This document shows, one piece after another, positions 23,931 through 32,317 of a stretch of 64,000 nucleotides of DNA. The stretch lies in contig CP083650.1 of the NCBI GenBank assembly GCA_020099315.1, positions 1,426,001 through 1,490,000 on the forward strand, given 5' to 3'. A model generated the notes under the pieces. That model saw only the letters and a program-made list of their open reading frames with translations, had not been told where the DNA came from and made no database searches. Both the position numbers and the translations under genes were made by a program. The number at the start of each line of letters is the position of its first letter. The stretch's first letter is position 1. Source of the stretch: Citrobacter europaeus (lineage in GTDB: Bacteria > Pseudomonadota > Gammaproteobacteria > Enterobacterales > Enterobacteriaceae).

Positions 23931-25187
23931 GTGTCAAAGGCAACCGAACAAAACGACAAGCTCAAAAGGGCGATAATTATTTCAGCGGTGCTGCATGTCA
24001 TTTTATTTGCAGTACTGATCTGGAGTTCGTTCGATGAGCACATTGATGCTTCAGCTGGCGGCGGTGGCGGTTCGTCCATCGACGCCGTTATGGTCGATCC
24101 TGGCGCCGTTGTGCAACAGTACGACAGGCAGCAGCAGCAGCAGGCAAGTGCGAAACGTGCAGAAGAACAGCGTGAAAAACAGGCGCAGCAGCAAGCTGAG
24201 GAACTTCGCGAGAAGCAGGCGGCTGAGCAAGAGCGACTGAAGCAGCTGGAAAAAGAACGTTTAGCCGCGCAGGAAAAAGTGCGCGAACAGGCGGAACAGC
24301 AAAAGCAGGCCGAAGCCGCCGCCGCGAAAGCGCAAGAGCAACAGAAACAGGCTGAAGAAGCTGCGGCGAAGGCTGCTGCAGATGCGAAGGCCAAAGCTGA
24401 TGCTCAGGCGAAACAAGCGGCAGATGCTGCGAAGAAAGCCGCTGCGGACGCACAGAAAAAAGCTGAGGCTGAAGCCGCTAAATCCGCCGCTGATGCGAAG
24501 AAAGCTGCAGAAGCACAAGCTGCTAAGGCAGCAGCAGACGCTGCGAAGAAAGCGCAGGCTGAGGCCGCTAAGCAAGCTGCAGCCGAGAAAGCTGCCGCTG
24601 AGAAAGCAGAAAAAGCCGCCGCCGCGAAAGCTGCCGCTGCTGAAAAAGCGGCGGCTGATAAGAAAGCCGCGGCTGAAAAAGCAGCTGCAGATAAAAAAGC
24701 TGCAGCCGAGAAAGCCGCTGCCGATAAGAAAGCTGCGGCTGATAAAGCGGCTGCTGCGAAAAAGGCTGCGGCCGAAAAAGCCGCAGCAGCCTCTGGCGTT
24801 GACGACTTGTTAGGTGACCTAAGCTCCGGTAAGAATGCACCGAAATCGGGTGGTGGAGCGAAAGGAAGCGGTCAACCGGCGAAAGATAGTGGTACAAGTG
24901 GTGCTAATGGCGGTGCATCTGGCGCTGATATCAGTGCTTACGCATCTCAAATTCGTAATGCGATCCAGAGTCGTCTGTATGGTGCCGATTTGTATGCAGG
25001 TAAATCTTGCGTATTACATATCAAGTTAGCACCCGATGGTCTGTTACTGGATGTGACCGAAGAGGGCGGAGATCCGGCATTGTGCCAGGCTGCGCTGACG
25101 GCTGCGAAAACAGCCAGAATTCCTAAACCGCCTAGCCAGGCTGTTTATGAAAAAGTAAAAGATGCCAAACTGGACTTTAAACTGTAA
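23931..25187 (+). CDS. tolA: Tol-Pal system protein TolA
   Basis: The protein has 418 residues (421 in E. coli) with a GTG start preceded by GAACCGAGA. A single membrane anchor (about 14-34, containing the SAVLHVILF motif) contacts TolQR. A long Ala/Lys/Glu/Gln-rich helix (about 60-290) spans the periplasm. It is built of imperfect KKAAAEKAAAD units that also appear as repeats in the DNA (24580-24790), a place where slippage could change length. The globular C-terminal domain (about 325-418), with a disulfide pair (GKSCVLHIK and DPALCQAAL), binds Pal, TolB, phage g3p and colicins. Confidence 0.97.
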   Translation: MSKATEQNDKLKRAIIISAVLHVILFAVLIWSSFDEHIDASAGGGGGSSIDAVMVDPGAVVQQYDRQQQQQASAKRAEEQREKQAQQQAEELREKQAAEQERLKQLEKERLAAQEKVREQAEQQKQAEAAAAKAQEQQKQAEEAAAKAAADAKAKADAQAKQAADAAKKAAADAQKKAEAEAAKSAADAKKAAEAQAAKAAADAAKKAQAEAAKQAAAEKAAAEKAEKAAAAKAAAAEKAAADKKAAAEKAAADKKAAAEKAAADKKAAADKAAAAKKAAAEKAAAASGVDDLLGDLSSGKNAPKSGGGAKGSGQPAKDSGTSGANGGASGADISAYASQIRNAIQSRLYGADLYAGKSCVLHIKLAPDGLLLDVTEEGGDPALCQAALTAAKTARIPKPPSQAVYEKVKDAKLDFKL

Positions 25188-25193
25188 TAACGC

Positions 25194-25211
25194 CCCCTGA
25201 GAATTCAGGGG
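25194..25211 (+). other. Hairpin in the tolA–tolB spacer
   Basis: CCCCTGA-GAAT-TCAGGGG forms a perfect 7-bp stem 7 bp after the tolA stop. It is followed by AAAC rather than a T run, so it is unlikely to end transcription alone. It may protect the 3' end of the tolA part of the message. The 128-bp spacer that follows is where E. coli has the internal tolB-pal promoter. Confidence 0.55.
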
Positions 25212-25315
25212 AAACGGTCTAAGGTTGAGACAGAGTTCTGGTAGTTTTGTGTATTTGAGTTTGTTAACATTCTGCTAAATTATCGTGGGCTTTCCGTCCA
25301 GATAAGGGAGATATG

Positions 25316-26608
25316 ATGAAGCAGGCATTACGAGTAGCATTTGGTTTTCTGATGCTGTGGGCAGCGGTGCTGCACGCAGAAGTACGTATCGAGATCACCC
25401 AGGGGGTGGACTCGGCACGCCCGATTGGTGTTGTCCCCTTCCAGTGGGCAGGGCCGGGTGCTGCACCTGAAGATATCGGTGGCATCGTAGGCGCTGACCT
25501 GCGTAACAGCGGTAAATTTAATCCGTTAGACCGCTCTCGTCTGCCTCAGCAGCCGGGTACCGCGCAGGAAGTTCAACCTGCCGCATGGTCTGCGCTGGGT
25601 ATTGATGCCGTGGTCGTCGGTCAGGTTACACCGAATCCGGATGGTTCCTACAGCGTCGCTTATCAACTGGTAGATACCGGTGGCGCGCCGGGTACCGTAC
25701 TGGCGCAGAATACTTATAAAGTGAACAAGCAGTGGCTGCGTTATGCGGGCCATACTGCCAGTGACGAAGTGTTTGAAAAACTGACCGGTATTAAAGGTGC
25801 ATTCCGTACCCGTATCGCTTATGTTGTTCAGACTAACGGCGGTCAGTTCCCGTACGAATTACGTGTGTCTGACTACGATGGTTACAACCAGTTCGTGGTA
25901 CACCGTTCTCCGCAGCCGCTGATGTCACCGGCGTGGTCTCCGGACGGTTCAAAACTGGCATACGTCACTTTCGAAAGCGGTCGTTCTGCACTGGTTATTC
26001 AGACGTTGTCTAATGGCGCGGTTCGTCAGGTAGCGTCGTTCCCACGTCACAACGGTGCACCTGCGTTTTCTCCGGATGGCAGCAAACTGGCGTTTGCCCT
26101 GTCTAAAACCGGTAGCCTGAACCTGTATGTTATGGACATTGGTTCCGGTCAGATCCGTCAGGTTACGGATGGTCGTAGTAACAACACGGAACCTACCTGG
26201 TTCCCGGACAGCCAAAACCTGGCCTTTACCTCTGACCAGGCCGGTCGTCCGCAGGTATATAAAGTTAACGTCAACGGCGGTGCTCCGCAGCGTATTACCT
26301 GGGAAGGTTCGCAAAACCAGGATGCAGATGTGAGCAGCGACGGTAAGTTTATGGTAATGGTAAGCTCTGCCAATGGTCAGCAGCACATTGCCAAACAAGA
26401 TCTGGTAGCGGGTGGCGTACAAGTCCTGTCGTCAACGTTCCTGGATGAAACGCCAAGTCTGGCACCTAACGGCACTATGGTAATCTACAGCTCTTCTCAG
26501 GGGATGGGATCCGTGCTGAATTTGGTTTCTACAGATGGGCGTTTCAAAGCGCGTCTTCCGGCAACTGATGGTCAGGTTAAATTCCCTGCCTGGTCGCCGT
26601 ATCTGTGA
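25316..26608 (+). CDS. tolB: Tol-Pal system periplasmic beta-propeller protein TolB
   Basis: The protein has 430 residues from the second ATG of an ATGATG pair, matching E. coli. A Sec signal peptide (MKQALRVAFGFLMLWAAVLHA) is followed by an N-terminal alpha/beta domain (about 22-160). A six-bladed beta-propeller then follows with repeated PAWSPDGSKLAYV-type motifs. TolB sits in the periplasm, binds Pal through the propeller and contacts TolA through its N-terminus. AAGGGAG provides the ribosome site. Confidence 0.98.
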   Translation: MKQALRVAFGFLMLWAAVLHAEVRIEITQGVDSARPIGVVPFQWAGPGAAPEDIGGIVGADLRNSGKFNPLDRSRLPQQPGTAQEVQPAAWSALGIDAVVVGQVTPNPDGSYSVAYQLVDTGGAPGTVLAQNTYKVNKQWLRYAGHTASDEVFEKLTGIKGAFRTRIAYVVQTNGGQFPYELRVSDYDGYNQFVVHRSPQPLMSPAWSPDGSKLAYVTFESGRSALVIQTLSNGAVRQVASFPRHNGAPAFSPDGSKLAFALSKTGSLNLYVMDIGSGQIRQVTDGRSNNTEPTWFPDSQNLAFTSDQAGRPQVYKVNVNGGAPQRITWEGSQNQDADVSSDGKFMVMVSSANGQQHIAKQDLVAGGVQVLSSTFLDETPSLAPNGTMVIYSSSQGMGSVLNLVSTDGRFKARLPATDGQVKFPAWSPYL

Positions 26609-26642
26609 TAATAAATAATTGATTAATAAAGGAATCATTGAA

Positions 26643-27161
26643 ATGCAACTGAACAAAGTGCTGAAAGGGCTGATGATTGCTCTGCCTGTTATGGCTATTG
26701 CAGCGTGTTCTTCTAACAAGAACGCCAGCAATGACGGCAGCGAAGGCATGCTGGGTGCCGGCACTGGTATGGATGCAAACGGCAGCGGCAACATGTCTTC
26801 TGAAGAGCAAGCGCGTCTTCAGATGCAACAGCTGCAGCAGAACAACATCGTTTACTTCGATCTGGACAAGTACGATATCCGTTCTGACTTCGCTGCAATG
26901 CTGGATGCTCACGCTAACTTCCTGCGTAGCAACCCATCTTACAAAGTCACCGTAGAAGGTCATGCGGACGAACGTGGTACGCCTGAGTACAACATCTCCC
27001 TGGGTGAGCGTCGTGCGAACGCCGTTAAGATGTACCTGCAGGGTAAAGGCGTTTCTGCTGACCAGATCTCCATCGTTTCTTACGGTAAAGAAAAACCTGC
27101 AGTACTGGGTCATGACGAAGCGGCTTACGCCAAAAACCGTCGCGCCGTACTGGTTTACTAA
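26643..27161 (+). CDS. pal: Peptidoglycan-associated lipoprotein Pal
   Basis: The protein has 172 residues (173 in E. coli) from the ATG at 26643; an upstream in-frame ATG at 26619 would spoil the signal peptide. The lipobox is AIAACSS, with the lipidated cysteine at 22. The C-terminal OmpA-like domain has NIVYFDLDKYDIR and the peptidoglycan-binding EGHADERGTPEYN. Pal anchors the outer membrane to peptidoglycan and is released from or recruited to septal wall by TolB. Confidence 0.98.
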   Translation: MQLNKVLKGLMIALPVMAIAACSSNKNASNDGSEGMLGAGTGMDANGSGNMSSEEQARLQMQQLQQNNIVYFDLDKYDIRSDFAAMLDAHANFLRSNPSYKVTVEGHADERGTPEYNISLGERRANAVKMYLQGKGVSADQISIVSYGKEKPAVLGHDEAAYAKNRRAVLVY

Positions 27162-27170
27162 GAGAATTGC

Positions 27171-27959
27171 ATGAGCAGTAACTTCAGACATCATCTGTTG
27201 AGTCTGTCGTTACTGGTTGGCATAGCGGCCCCCTGGGCCGCTTTTGCACAGGCGCCAATCAGTAGTGTCGGCTCTGGCTCGGTCGAAGACCGTGTCACTC
27301 AACTCGAGCGTATTTCTAACGCTCACAGTCAGCTTTTAACCCAACTCCAGCAACAACTCTCCGATAATCAGTCCGATATTGATTCCCTGCGTGGTCAAAT
27401 TCAGGAAAATCAGTATCAACTGAATCAGGTTGTTGAGCGCCAGAAGCAAATATTGCTGCAGATGAATAATCTTGGCAGCGGTAGTGCGCCTGCGGCACAG
27501 TCTACGAGTGGCGATCAGAGTGGGGCGGTAACTCCTACACCTGATGCGGGAGCTGCGGCAACGTCAGGGGCTCCCGTGCAAACTGGCGATGCGAATACCG
27601 ATTACAATGCAGCAATTGCCCTGGTACAGGATAAATCCCGCCAGGATGACGCGATTGAAGCATTCCAGAACTTCATCAAAAAGTACCCAGACTCTACTTA
27701 CCTGCCAAATGCGAATTACTGGCTGGGTCAGTTGAATTACAACAAGGGTAAAAAGGATGATGCTGCGTTCTATTTTGCTTCGGTAGTTAAAAACTTCCCA
27801 AAATCACCTAAGGCTGCAGACGCGATGTATAAAGTCGGCGTTATCATGCAGGACAAAGGTGACACAGCAAAAGCTAAAGCGGTTTATCAGCAGGTTATCA
27901 CTAAATATCCTGGCACTGATGGCGCGAAACAAGCGCAAAAACGCCTTGGCGCGATGTAA
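27171..27959 (+). CDS. cpoB: Cell division coordinator CpoB
   Basis: The protein has 262 residues (263 in E. coli). A signal peptide ends at AAFAQA, followed by a glutamine-rich trimerising coiled coil (about 40-105). A low-complexity Gly/Ala/Thr linker leads to three TPR-like repeats (about 140-262), including YNAAIALVQDKSRQDDAIEAF. CpoB links Tol-Pal constriction to PBP1B-LpoB septal peptidoglycan synthesis. It is the last gene of the operon, 9 bp after pal. Confidence 0.97.
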   Translation: MSSNFRHHLLSLSLLVGIAAPWAAFAQAPISSVGSGSVEDRVTQLERISNAHSQLLTQLQQQLSDNQSDIDSLRGQIQENQYQLNQVVERQKQILLQMNNLGSGSAPAAQSTSGDQSGAVTPTPDAGAAATSGAPVQTGDANTDYNAAIALVQDKSRQDDAIEAFQNFIKKYPDSTYLPNANYWLGQLNYNKGKKDDAAFYFASVVKNFPKSPKAADAMYKVGVIMQDKGDTAKAKAVYQQVITKYPGTDGAKQAQKRLGAM

Positions 27960-27970
27960 TGACCACCATG

Positions 27971-27998
27971 CGACCAGAAATCGTGTTATTTCTGGTCG
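27971..27998 (+). terminator. Hairpin after cpoB
   Basis: CGACCAGAAAT and ATTTCTGGTCG form an 11-bp perfect stem with a CGTGTT loop, 12 bp after the cpoB stop. No T run follows, so it may be Rho-linked or a 3'-end stabiliser. Confidence 0.6.
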
Positions 27999-28045
27999 TG
28001 TCGTGTGATTCCTAAGCAGTTGAGTTATTTACATCGAAATTTTTG

Positions 28046-28073
28046 TTGCGCTAAAATCTGAAATCAGTAATAT
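28046..28073 (+). promoter_or_regulatory. Putative promoter of the lysine/valine tRNA cluster
   Basis: TTGCGC (28046-28051) and TAATAT (28068-28073) are separated by 16 bp. A GC-rich discriminator (GCCGCCGTTGCC) follows, as in stringently controlled stable-RNA promoters. The first tRNA starts about 50 bp later, leaving a short 5' leader. Confidence 0.55.
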
Positions 28074-28124
28074 ATGCCGCCGTTGCCAAGGGATATCAAA
28101 CAGCCCGAAAGCGGCGAAAAAAGT

Positions 28125-28200
28125 GGGTCGTTAGCTCAGTTGGTAGAGCAGTTGACTTTTAATCAATTGGTCGCAGGTTCGAATCCTGCACGACCCACCA
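28125..28200 (+). tRNA. lysT: tRNA-Lys (anticodon TTT)
   Basis: This is a 76-nt cloverleaf with encoded CCA. The acceptor stem is GGGTCGT/ACGACCC. The anticodon loop is ACTTTTAAT, and the T loop GTTCGAATC is standard. Confidence 0.98.
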
Positions 28201-28236
28201 CTAACTCAGTTAGTAAGTAGTATCCAGCGTAGTATC

Positions 28237-28312
28237 GGGTGATTAGCTCAGCTGGGAGAGCACCTCCCTTACAAGGAGGGGGTCGGCGGTTCGATCCCGT
28301 CATCACCCACCA
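28237..28312 (+). tRNA. valT: tRNA-Val (anticodon TAC)
   Basis: This is a 76-nt tRNA starting GGGTGATTAGCTCAGC and ending ATCACCCACCA. The anticodon stem-loop is CTCCCTTACAAGGAG, so the anticodon is TAC. Confidence 0.98.
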
Positions 28313-28315
28313 CTC

Positions 28316-28391
28316 GGGGCGTTAGCTCAGTTGGTAGAGCAGTTGACTTTTAATCAATTGGTCGCAGGTTCGAATCCTGCACGCCCCACCA
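28316..28391 (+). tRNA. lysW: tRNA-Lys (anticodon TTT)
   Basis: The body is identical to the first tRNA-Lys, but the fourth acceptor pair is G-C rather than T-A (GGGGCGT/ACGCCCC). It lies only 3 bp after tRNA-Val. The name follows the E. coli gene order. Confidence 0.97.
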
Positions 28392-28419
28392 ACTTTAACA
28401 TCGTACTCAGATGTTAAAC

Positions 28420-28492
28420 GTGAAGGATAACGTTGCTTTAGCAACGGCCCGTTAGGGCGAGACGAAGTCGAGTCATCCTGCACGCCCCACCA
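28420..28492 (+). repeat. tRNA spacer repeat with duplicated tRNA-Lys 3' end (copy 1)
   Basis: The unit starts GTGAAGGATAACGTTGC, contains a TAGCAACGG stem-like part and a GGGCGAGACGAAG part, and ends ATCCTGCACGCCCCACCA. The last 18 bases equal the 3' end of the tRNA-Lys just upstream, including its GGGGCG-type acceptor variant. Confidence 0.85.
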
Positions 28493-28538
28493 CTATTTTG
28501 GTGGTTTCGAGTAAAAATTTTTCAGGTTACATCCGAGC

Positions 28539-28614
28539 GGGTCGTTAGCTCAGTTGGTAGAGCAGTTGACTTTTAATCAATTGGTCGCAGGTTCGAATCC
28601 TGCACGACCCACCA
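28539..28614 (+). tRNA. tRNA-Lys (anticodon TTT)
   Basis: This 76-nt tRNA has the same sequence as the first tRNA-Lys (GGGTCGT/ACGACCC acceptor, TTT anticodon, CCA encoded). Confidence 0.97.
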
Positions 28615-28642
28615 ATGTTTCTGGTGAAAGCAATAGTAAACC

Positions 28643-28714
28643 GTGAAGGATAACGTTGCGTAAGCAACGGCCCGTAGGGCGAGGCGAAGCCGAGTCATCC
28701 TGCACGACCCACCA
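28643..28714 (+). repeat. tRNA spacer repeat with duplicated tRNA-Lys 3' end (copy 2)
   Basis: This is a second copy of the unit at 28420-28492, with a few differences in the central stems. It ends ATCCTGCACGACCCACCA, matching the acceptor variant of the tRNA-Lys directly upstream rather than that of copy 1. Confidence 0.85.
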
Positions 28715-28746
28715 TCCTGAATAATTGAAGTAGTACACCCCATATG

Positions 28747-28822
28747 GGGGCGTTAGCTCAGTTGGTAGAGCAGTTGACTTTTAATCAATTGGTCGCAGGT
28801 TCGAATCCTGCACGCCCCACCA
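28747..28822 (+). tRNA. tRNA-Lys (anticodon TTT)
   Basis: This is the fourth tRNA-Lys, with the GGGGCGT/ACGCCCC acceptor variant and encoded CCA. It is the last tRNA in the cluster; a terminator follows at once. Confidence 0.97.
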
Positions 28823-28826
28823 GTGT

Positions 28827-28854
28827 AAAAAGGCGCCCTAAAGGCGCCTTTTTG
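28827..28854 (+). terminator. Rho-independent terminator of the tRNA cluster
   Basis: AGGCGCC-CTAAA-GGCGCCT is followed by TTTTT. It begins 5 bp after the last CCA. Confidence 0.93.
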
Positions 28855-28885
28855 CTATCTGCGATTTATAAGATTCGAACCTGCT

Positions 28886-28961
28886 TGCCTGATGCGCTTC
28901 GCTTATCAGGCCTACGGGTGCCAAATGTAGGCCGGATAAGACGCCAGTCGCCATCCGGCAC
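28886..28961. repeat. REP pair (BIME) between the tRNA cluster and nadA
   Basis: GCCTGATGCGCTTCGCTTATCAGGCCTAC is followed after a short spacer by GTAGGCCGGATAAGACGCC...CCATCCGGCA in the opposite orientation. Confidence 0.85.
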
Positions 28962-29098
28962 TCATCACACGCAATTATTGTGACTTTTCTGCGCCAATTC
29001 GCTATCTTGTTTAGCATATAAAACAAATCAAACCGAATATGGCGTGCGTCACGCTTTTAATCGGTTATTTCGTTAAGCCAGTAAAACGAGAAAGCAAG

Positions 29099-30142
29099 AT
29101 GAGCGTGATGTTTGATCCAGAAGCAGCAATTTATCCGTTTCCGCCGAAACCAGCGCCGCTGAGTGTGGATGAAAAGCAATTTTATCGTGAAAAAATCAAG
29201 CGCCTGCTGAAAGAGCGTGATGCCGTTATGGTCGCGCACTATTACACCGATCCTGAAATTCAGCAGTTGGCAGAAGAGACCGGCGGCTGTATCTCCGATT
29301 CTCTGGAGATGGCGCGGTTTGGTGCAAAACATTCTGCCTCTACGCTGCTGGTTGCCGGCGTGAGGTTTATGGGAGAAACCGCCAAAATTCTCAGCCCGGA
29401 AAAGACTATCCTGATGCCGACCTTACAGGCGGAATGTTCATTAGATCTGGGCTGTCCGATTGACGCGTTCAGCGCATTTTGCGACGCGCATCCGGATCGT
29501 ACCGTGGTGGTTTACGCTAATACCTCAGCCGCCGTTAAAGCACGTGCGGACTGGGTTGTCACTTCCAGTATCGCAGTAGAACTTATTGAGCATCTTGATA
29601 GTTTAGGTCAAAAAATCATCTGGGCCCCGGACAGGCATCTGGGCAACTACGTGCAAAAACAGACCGGTGCAGACGTTCTTTGTTGGCAGGGAGCTTGTAT
29701 CGTCCACGATGAGTTTAAAACCCAGGCTTTAACACGCATGAAAGGGCTTTACCCTGATGCCGCTGTGCTGGTGCACCCGGAGTCCCCTCAGTCTATCGTA
29801 GATATGGCTGATGCGGTTGGCTCAACCAGCCAGCTAATTAATGCAGCAAAATCGTTACCGCACAAGCAGCTGATTGTGGCGACTGACCGGGGCATTTTTT
29901 ACAAAATGCAGCAAGCCGTTCCGGATAAAGAGCTACTTGAAGCTCCGACGGCCGGTGAGGGGGCAACTTGTCGCAGCTGCGCGCATTGTCCGTGGATGGC
30001 GATGAACGGCCTCAAGGCGATTGCTGAGGGCCTGGAGGAGGGTGGTGCGGCTCATGAGATACATGTTGATGCCGCACTGCGAGAAGGGGCGTTGTTGCCG
30101 TTAAACCGTATGTTGGAATTTGCGGCTACACTTCGAGCTTAA
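29099..30142 (+). CDS. nadA: Quinolinate synthase NadA
   Basis: The protein has 347 residues from the ATG at 29099 (MSVMFDPEAAIYPF), as in E. coli; the open frame extends 20 codons upstream without a ribosome site. NadA condenses iminoaspartate with dihydroxyacetone phosphate to quinolinate in de novo NAD synthesis. It uses a [4Fe-4S] cluster. Family motifs include HYYTDPEIQQLAEETGG, AECSLDLGCP and the C-terminal CRSCAHCPWM. It is followed by pnuC, as in E. coli, where NadR represses the pair. Confidence 0.98.
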   Translation: MSVMFDPEAAIYPFPPKPAPLSVDEKQFYREKIKRLLKERDAVMVAHYYTDPEIQQLAEETGGCISDSLEMARFGAKHSASTLLVAGVRFMGETAKILSPEKTILMPTLQAECSLDLGCPIDAFSAFCDAHPDRTVVVYANTSAAVKARADWVVTSSIAVELIEHLDSLGQKIIWAPDRHLGNYVQKQTGADVLCWQGACIVHDEFKTQALTRMKGLYPDAAVLVHPESPQSIVDMADAVGSTSQLINAAKSLPHKQLIVATDRGIFYKMQQAVPDKELLEAPTAGEGATCRSCAHCPWMAMNGLKAIAEGLEEGGAAHEIHVDAALREGALLPLNRMLEFAATLRA

Positions 30143-30171
30143 TTATTTATTTTTTTGCTCTGGGGGAAAAG

Positions 30172-30891
30172 ATGGACTTTTTTAGCACGCAGAACATTCT
30201 GGTACATATTCCGATTGGCGCGGGCGGTTACGATCTGTCATGGATCGAAGCCGTGGGGACGATCGCCGGGTTGCTGTGTATTGGCCTCGCGAGTCTTGAG
30301 AAAATCAGCAATTACTTCTTTGGTCTGATAAACGTCACGTTGTTTGCGATTATCTTCTTTCAGATCCAACTCTATGCCAGCCTGTTGCTGCAAGTTTTCT
30401 TCTTTGCCGCCAACATCTACGGCTGGTATGCCTGGTCCCGGCAAACCAACCAGCATGAAGCGGAACTGAAAATTCGCTGGCTGCCGTTACCAAAAGCGAT
30501 CGGCTGGCTGGCGGCTTGCGTGGTGGCGATTGGCCTGATGTCGGTCTATATCGATCCGGTCTTTGCGTTCCTGACCCGTATCGCGGTGAACATCATGCAG
30601 GCATTGGGATTACAGGTTGTTGTGCCTGAACTGCAACCCGATGCATTCCCGTTCTGGGACTCCTGCATGATGGTGCTGTCGATTGCGGCGATGATCCTGA
30701 TGACGCGTAAATACGTTGAAAACTGGCTGCTGTGGGTGATCATTAACGTCATCAGCGTGGTGATCTTTGCCCTGCAAGGCGTATATGCCATGTCGCTGGA
30801 ATATGTGATCCTGACGGTTATCGCCCTGAACGGTAGCAGGATGTGGATTAATAGCGCGCGTGAGCGGGGTTCCCACGCGCTGTCCCATTAA
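30172..30891 (+). CDS. pnuC: Nicotinamide riboside transporter PnuC
   Basis: The protein has 239 residues with seven or so hydrophobic segments. It contains the WxxW-type signature of the family (NIYGWYAWSRQ) and a C-terminal ALNGSRMW block. PnuC imports nicotinamide riboside for NAD salvage. It lies 29 bp after nadA and its stop overlaps the convergent zitB stop by 4 bp. Confidence 0.97.
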   Translation: MDFFSTQNILVHIPIGAGGYDLSWIEAVGTIAGLLCIGLASLEKISNYFFGLINVTLFAIIFFQIQLYASLLLQVFFFAANIYGWYAWSRQTNQHEAELKIRWLPLPKAIGWLAACVVAIGLMSVYIDPVFAFLTRIAVNIMQALGLQVVVPELQPDAFPFWDSCMMVLSIAAMILMTRKYVENWLLWVIINVISVVIFALQGVYAMSLEYVILTVIALNGSRMWINSARERGSHALSH

Positions 30892-31829
30892 TGGTGGTGA
30901 TGTGAATGGCCGGACACGCCCTGATACAGGTGGCAGTCCGGCCCATTGCACGGCTGATACTCCATCTGGATCGTCGCATGCTCAATCTGGTAGTGATGGA
31001 TAAGGAAATGTTGAATACGCTCCAGCAGCGCATCGTGATCGTGCGGCGGGATCACCTGCACATGCAGCGTCATCACCGGTTTTTCACCCACCATCCAGAC
31101 ATGGACATGGTGTACGTTGCGCACTTCAGGGATGTCCCGGCTGAGATGGCGCTGTAGTGCGGCGATATCCAGCGCCAGCGGGGCGCCTTCCAGTAATTCA
31201 TTAACGCTATCTTTTAATAATCGCCAGGCACTGCGCAGCACCAGCACGGAAACCAGGATCGACAGGATCGGATCCGCAGGCGTCCAGCCCGTCCAGATGA
31301 TAATCAGTGCCGCGATAATTGCCCCAACAGAACCGAGTAAATCGCCCATCACATGCAGCGCTGCGGCGCGGACGTTCAGGTTTTTCTCTTCACTGCCGCG
31401 ATGTAAAACCCAAAAAGCGAGCACGTTGGCCAGTAGGCCTGCGACAGCTATAACCATCATCATGCCGCCAGCCACAGGGCGAGGCGTCTGGAAGCGTTCA
31501 ACCGCCTCCCAGACGATTAAAATGGTGATAACGACCAATGCGATGGCATTAACAAATGCAGCCAGCGTCGTGAGCCTCAGCCAACCGAAGGTGTGGCGGA
31601 TTGTGGGTGGGCGGCGGGAAAACTGGACCGCCAGCAACGCGAAAAGGAGCGCTGCGGCATCCGTGAGCATATGCCCGGCGTCGGCCAGCAAGGCCAGCGA
31701 GCCGGAGAGTATTCCCCCCACCACTTCAACCAACATAAATCCGGCTGTAATGCAAAATGCGAACATCAGTCGGCGGGCATTATTGTCCTTCGGTTGCTCA
31801 GAGGAAGTATGAGTATGTGCGTGCGCCAT
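30888..31829 (-). CDS. zitB: CDF-family zinc efflux transporter ZitB
   Basis: The protein has 313 residues, the E. coli length. Six membrane helices begin at about residue 22. Zinc-site residues are visible in LLADAGHMLTDAAAL (the HxxxD pair) and AALHVMGDLLGS. The cytoplasmic C-terminal domain has VRNVHHVHVWMVGEKPVMTLHV. His-rich tails flank both ends (MAHAHTHTS and HSHHHH). It exports Zn2+ by proton antiport. Confidence 0.97.
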   Translation of the reverse strand: MAHAHTHTSSEQPKDNNARRLMFAFCITAGFMLVEVVGGILSGSLALLADAGHMLTDAAALLFALLAVQFSRRPPTIRHTFGWLRLTTLAAFVNAIALVVITILIVWEAVERFQTPRPVAGGMMMVIAVAGLLANVLAFWVLHRGSEEKNLNVRAAALHVMGDLLGSVGAIIAALIIIWTGWTPADPILSILVSVLVLRSAWRLLKDSVNELLEGAPLALDIAALQRHLSRDIPEVRNVHHVHVWMVGEKPVMTLHVQVIPPHDHDALLERIQHFLIHHYQIEHATIQMEYQPCNGPDCHLYQGVSGHSHHHH

Positions 31830-31894
31830 TATGCCATCCCTTTGTTATTCTCATCTTTACTGTATGCCATGATACCGTTTTTGGGATGATAAAA

Positions 31895-31922
31895 TTAAAA
31901 AGGAGAGCTATTGCTCTCCCGT
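31895..31922 (-). terminator. Rho-independent terminator after ybgS
   Basis: On the minus strand, GGGAGAGC-AATA-GCTCTCC is followed by TTTTTAATTTT. It starts 20 bp after the ybgS stop. Confidence 0.9.
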
Positions 31923-31942
31923 TATTAGCTTTATTTTCAGCG

Positions 31943-32317
31943 TTACTGGGTGGTGCCGTCAGTTTTGGTATCAACATCATTATTGATGCCGTTTCCGGTC
32001 TCAACCTTCTTATTCACATCGGGGCAGCGGCCGTCTTTACACATGGTATTTTTGTGCACCTCGTCTTTGGTCATCCCCTCATGGTTCATTGACGAACCGT
32101 CCGGGTGAAGCATTGTGCCACCTGAATTCACGTTACTGTTGTCGACATTATTTGGCGCTACGTTTTCGCGGGCGTCAGGGGCGACTTGTCCGGCGTCAGC
32201 CGAGGAATTTGCCTGGCCGTTATTGGACTGAGCGTTGGTGTCCGCAGCCAGCGCCGCGCCGCTGGCGAGGCTGAGTGTAGCGGTAAGAAAGAGTGAAGCG
32301 AGCTTTGTCATATGCAT
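31943..32317 (-). CDS. ybgS: YbgS-like homeostatic protein (small exported protein)
   Basis: The protein has 124 residues (126 in E. coli). A signal peptide ends at GAALAAD, followed by an Asn/Gly/Asp-rich, probably disordered chain. It contains PDARENVAPNNVDNSNVN and a C-terminal part with two cysteines (MCKDGRCPD). No enzyme motif is visible and its job in E. coli is not known. It stands alone between zitB and aroG. Confidence 0.93.
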   Translation of the reverse strand: MHMTKLASLFLTATLSLASGAALAADTNAQSNNGQANSSADAGQVAPDARENVAPNNVDNSNVNSGGTMLHPDGSSMNHEGMTKDEVHKNTMCKDGRCPDVNKKVETGNGINNDVDTKTDGTTQ

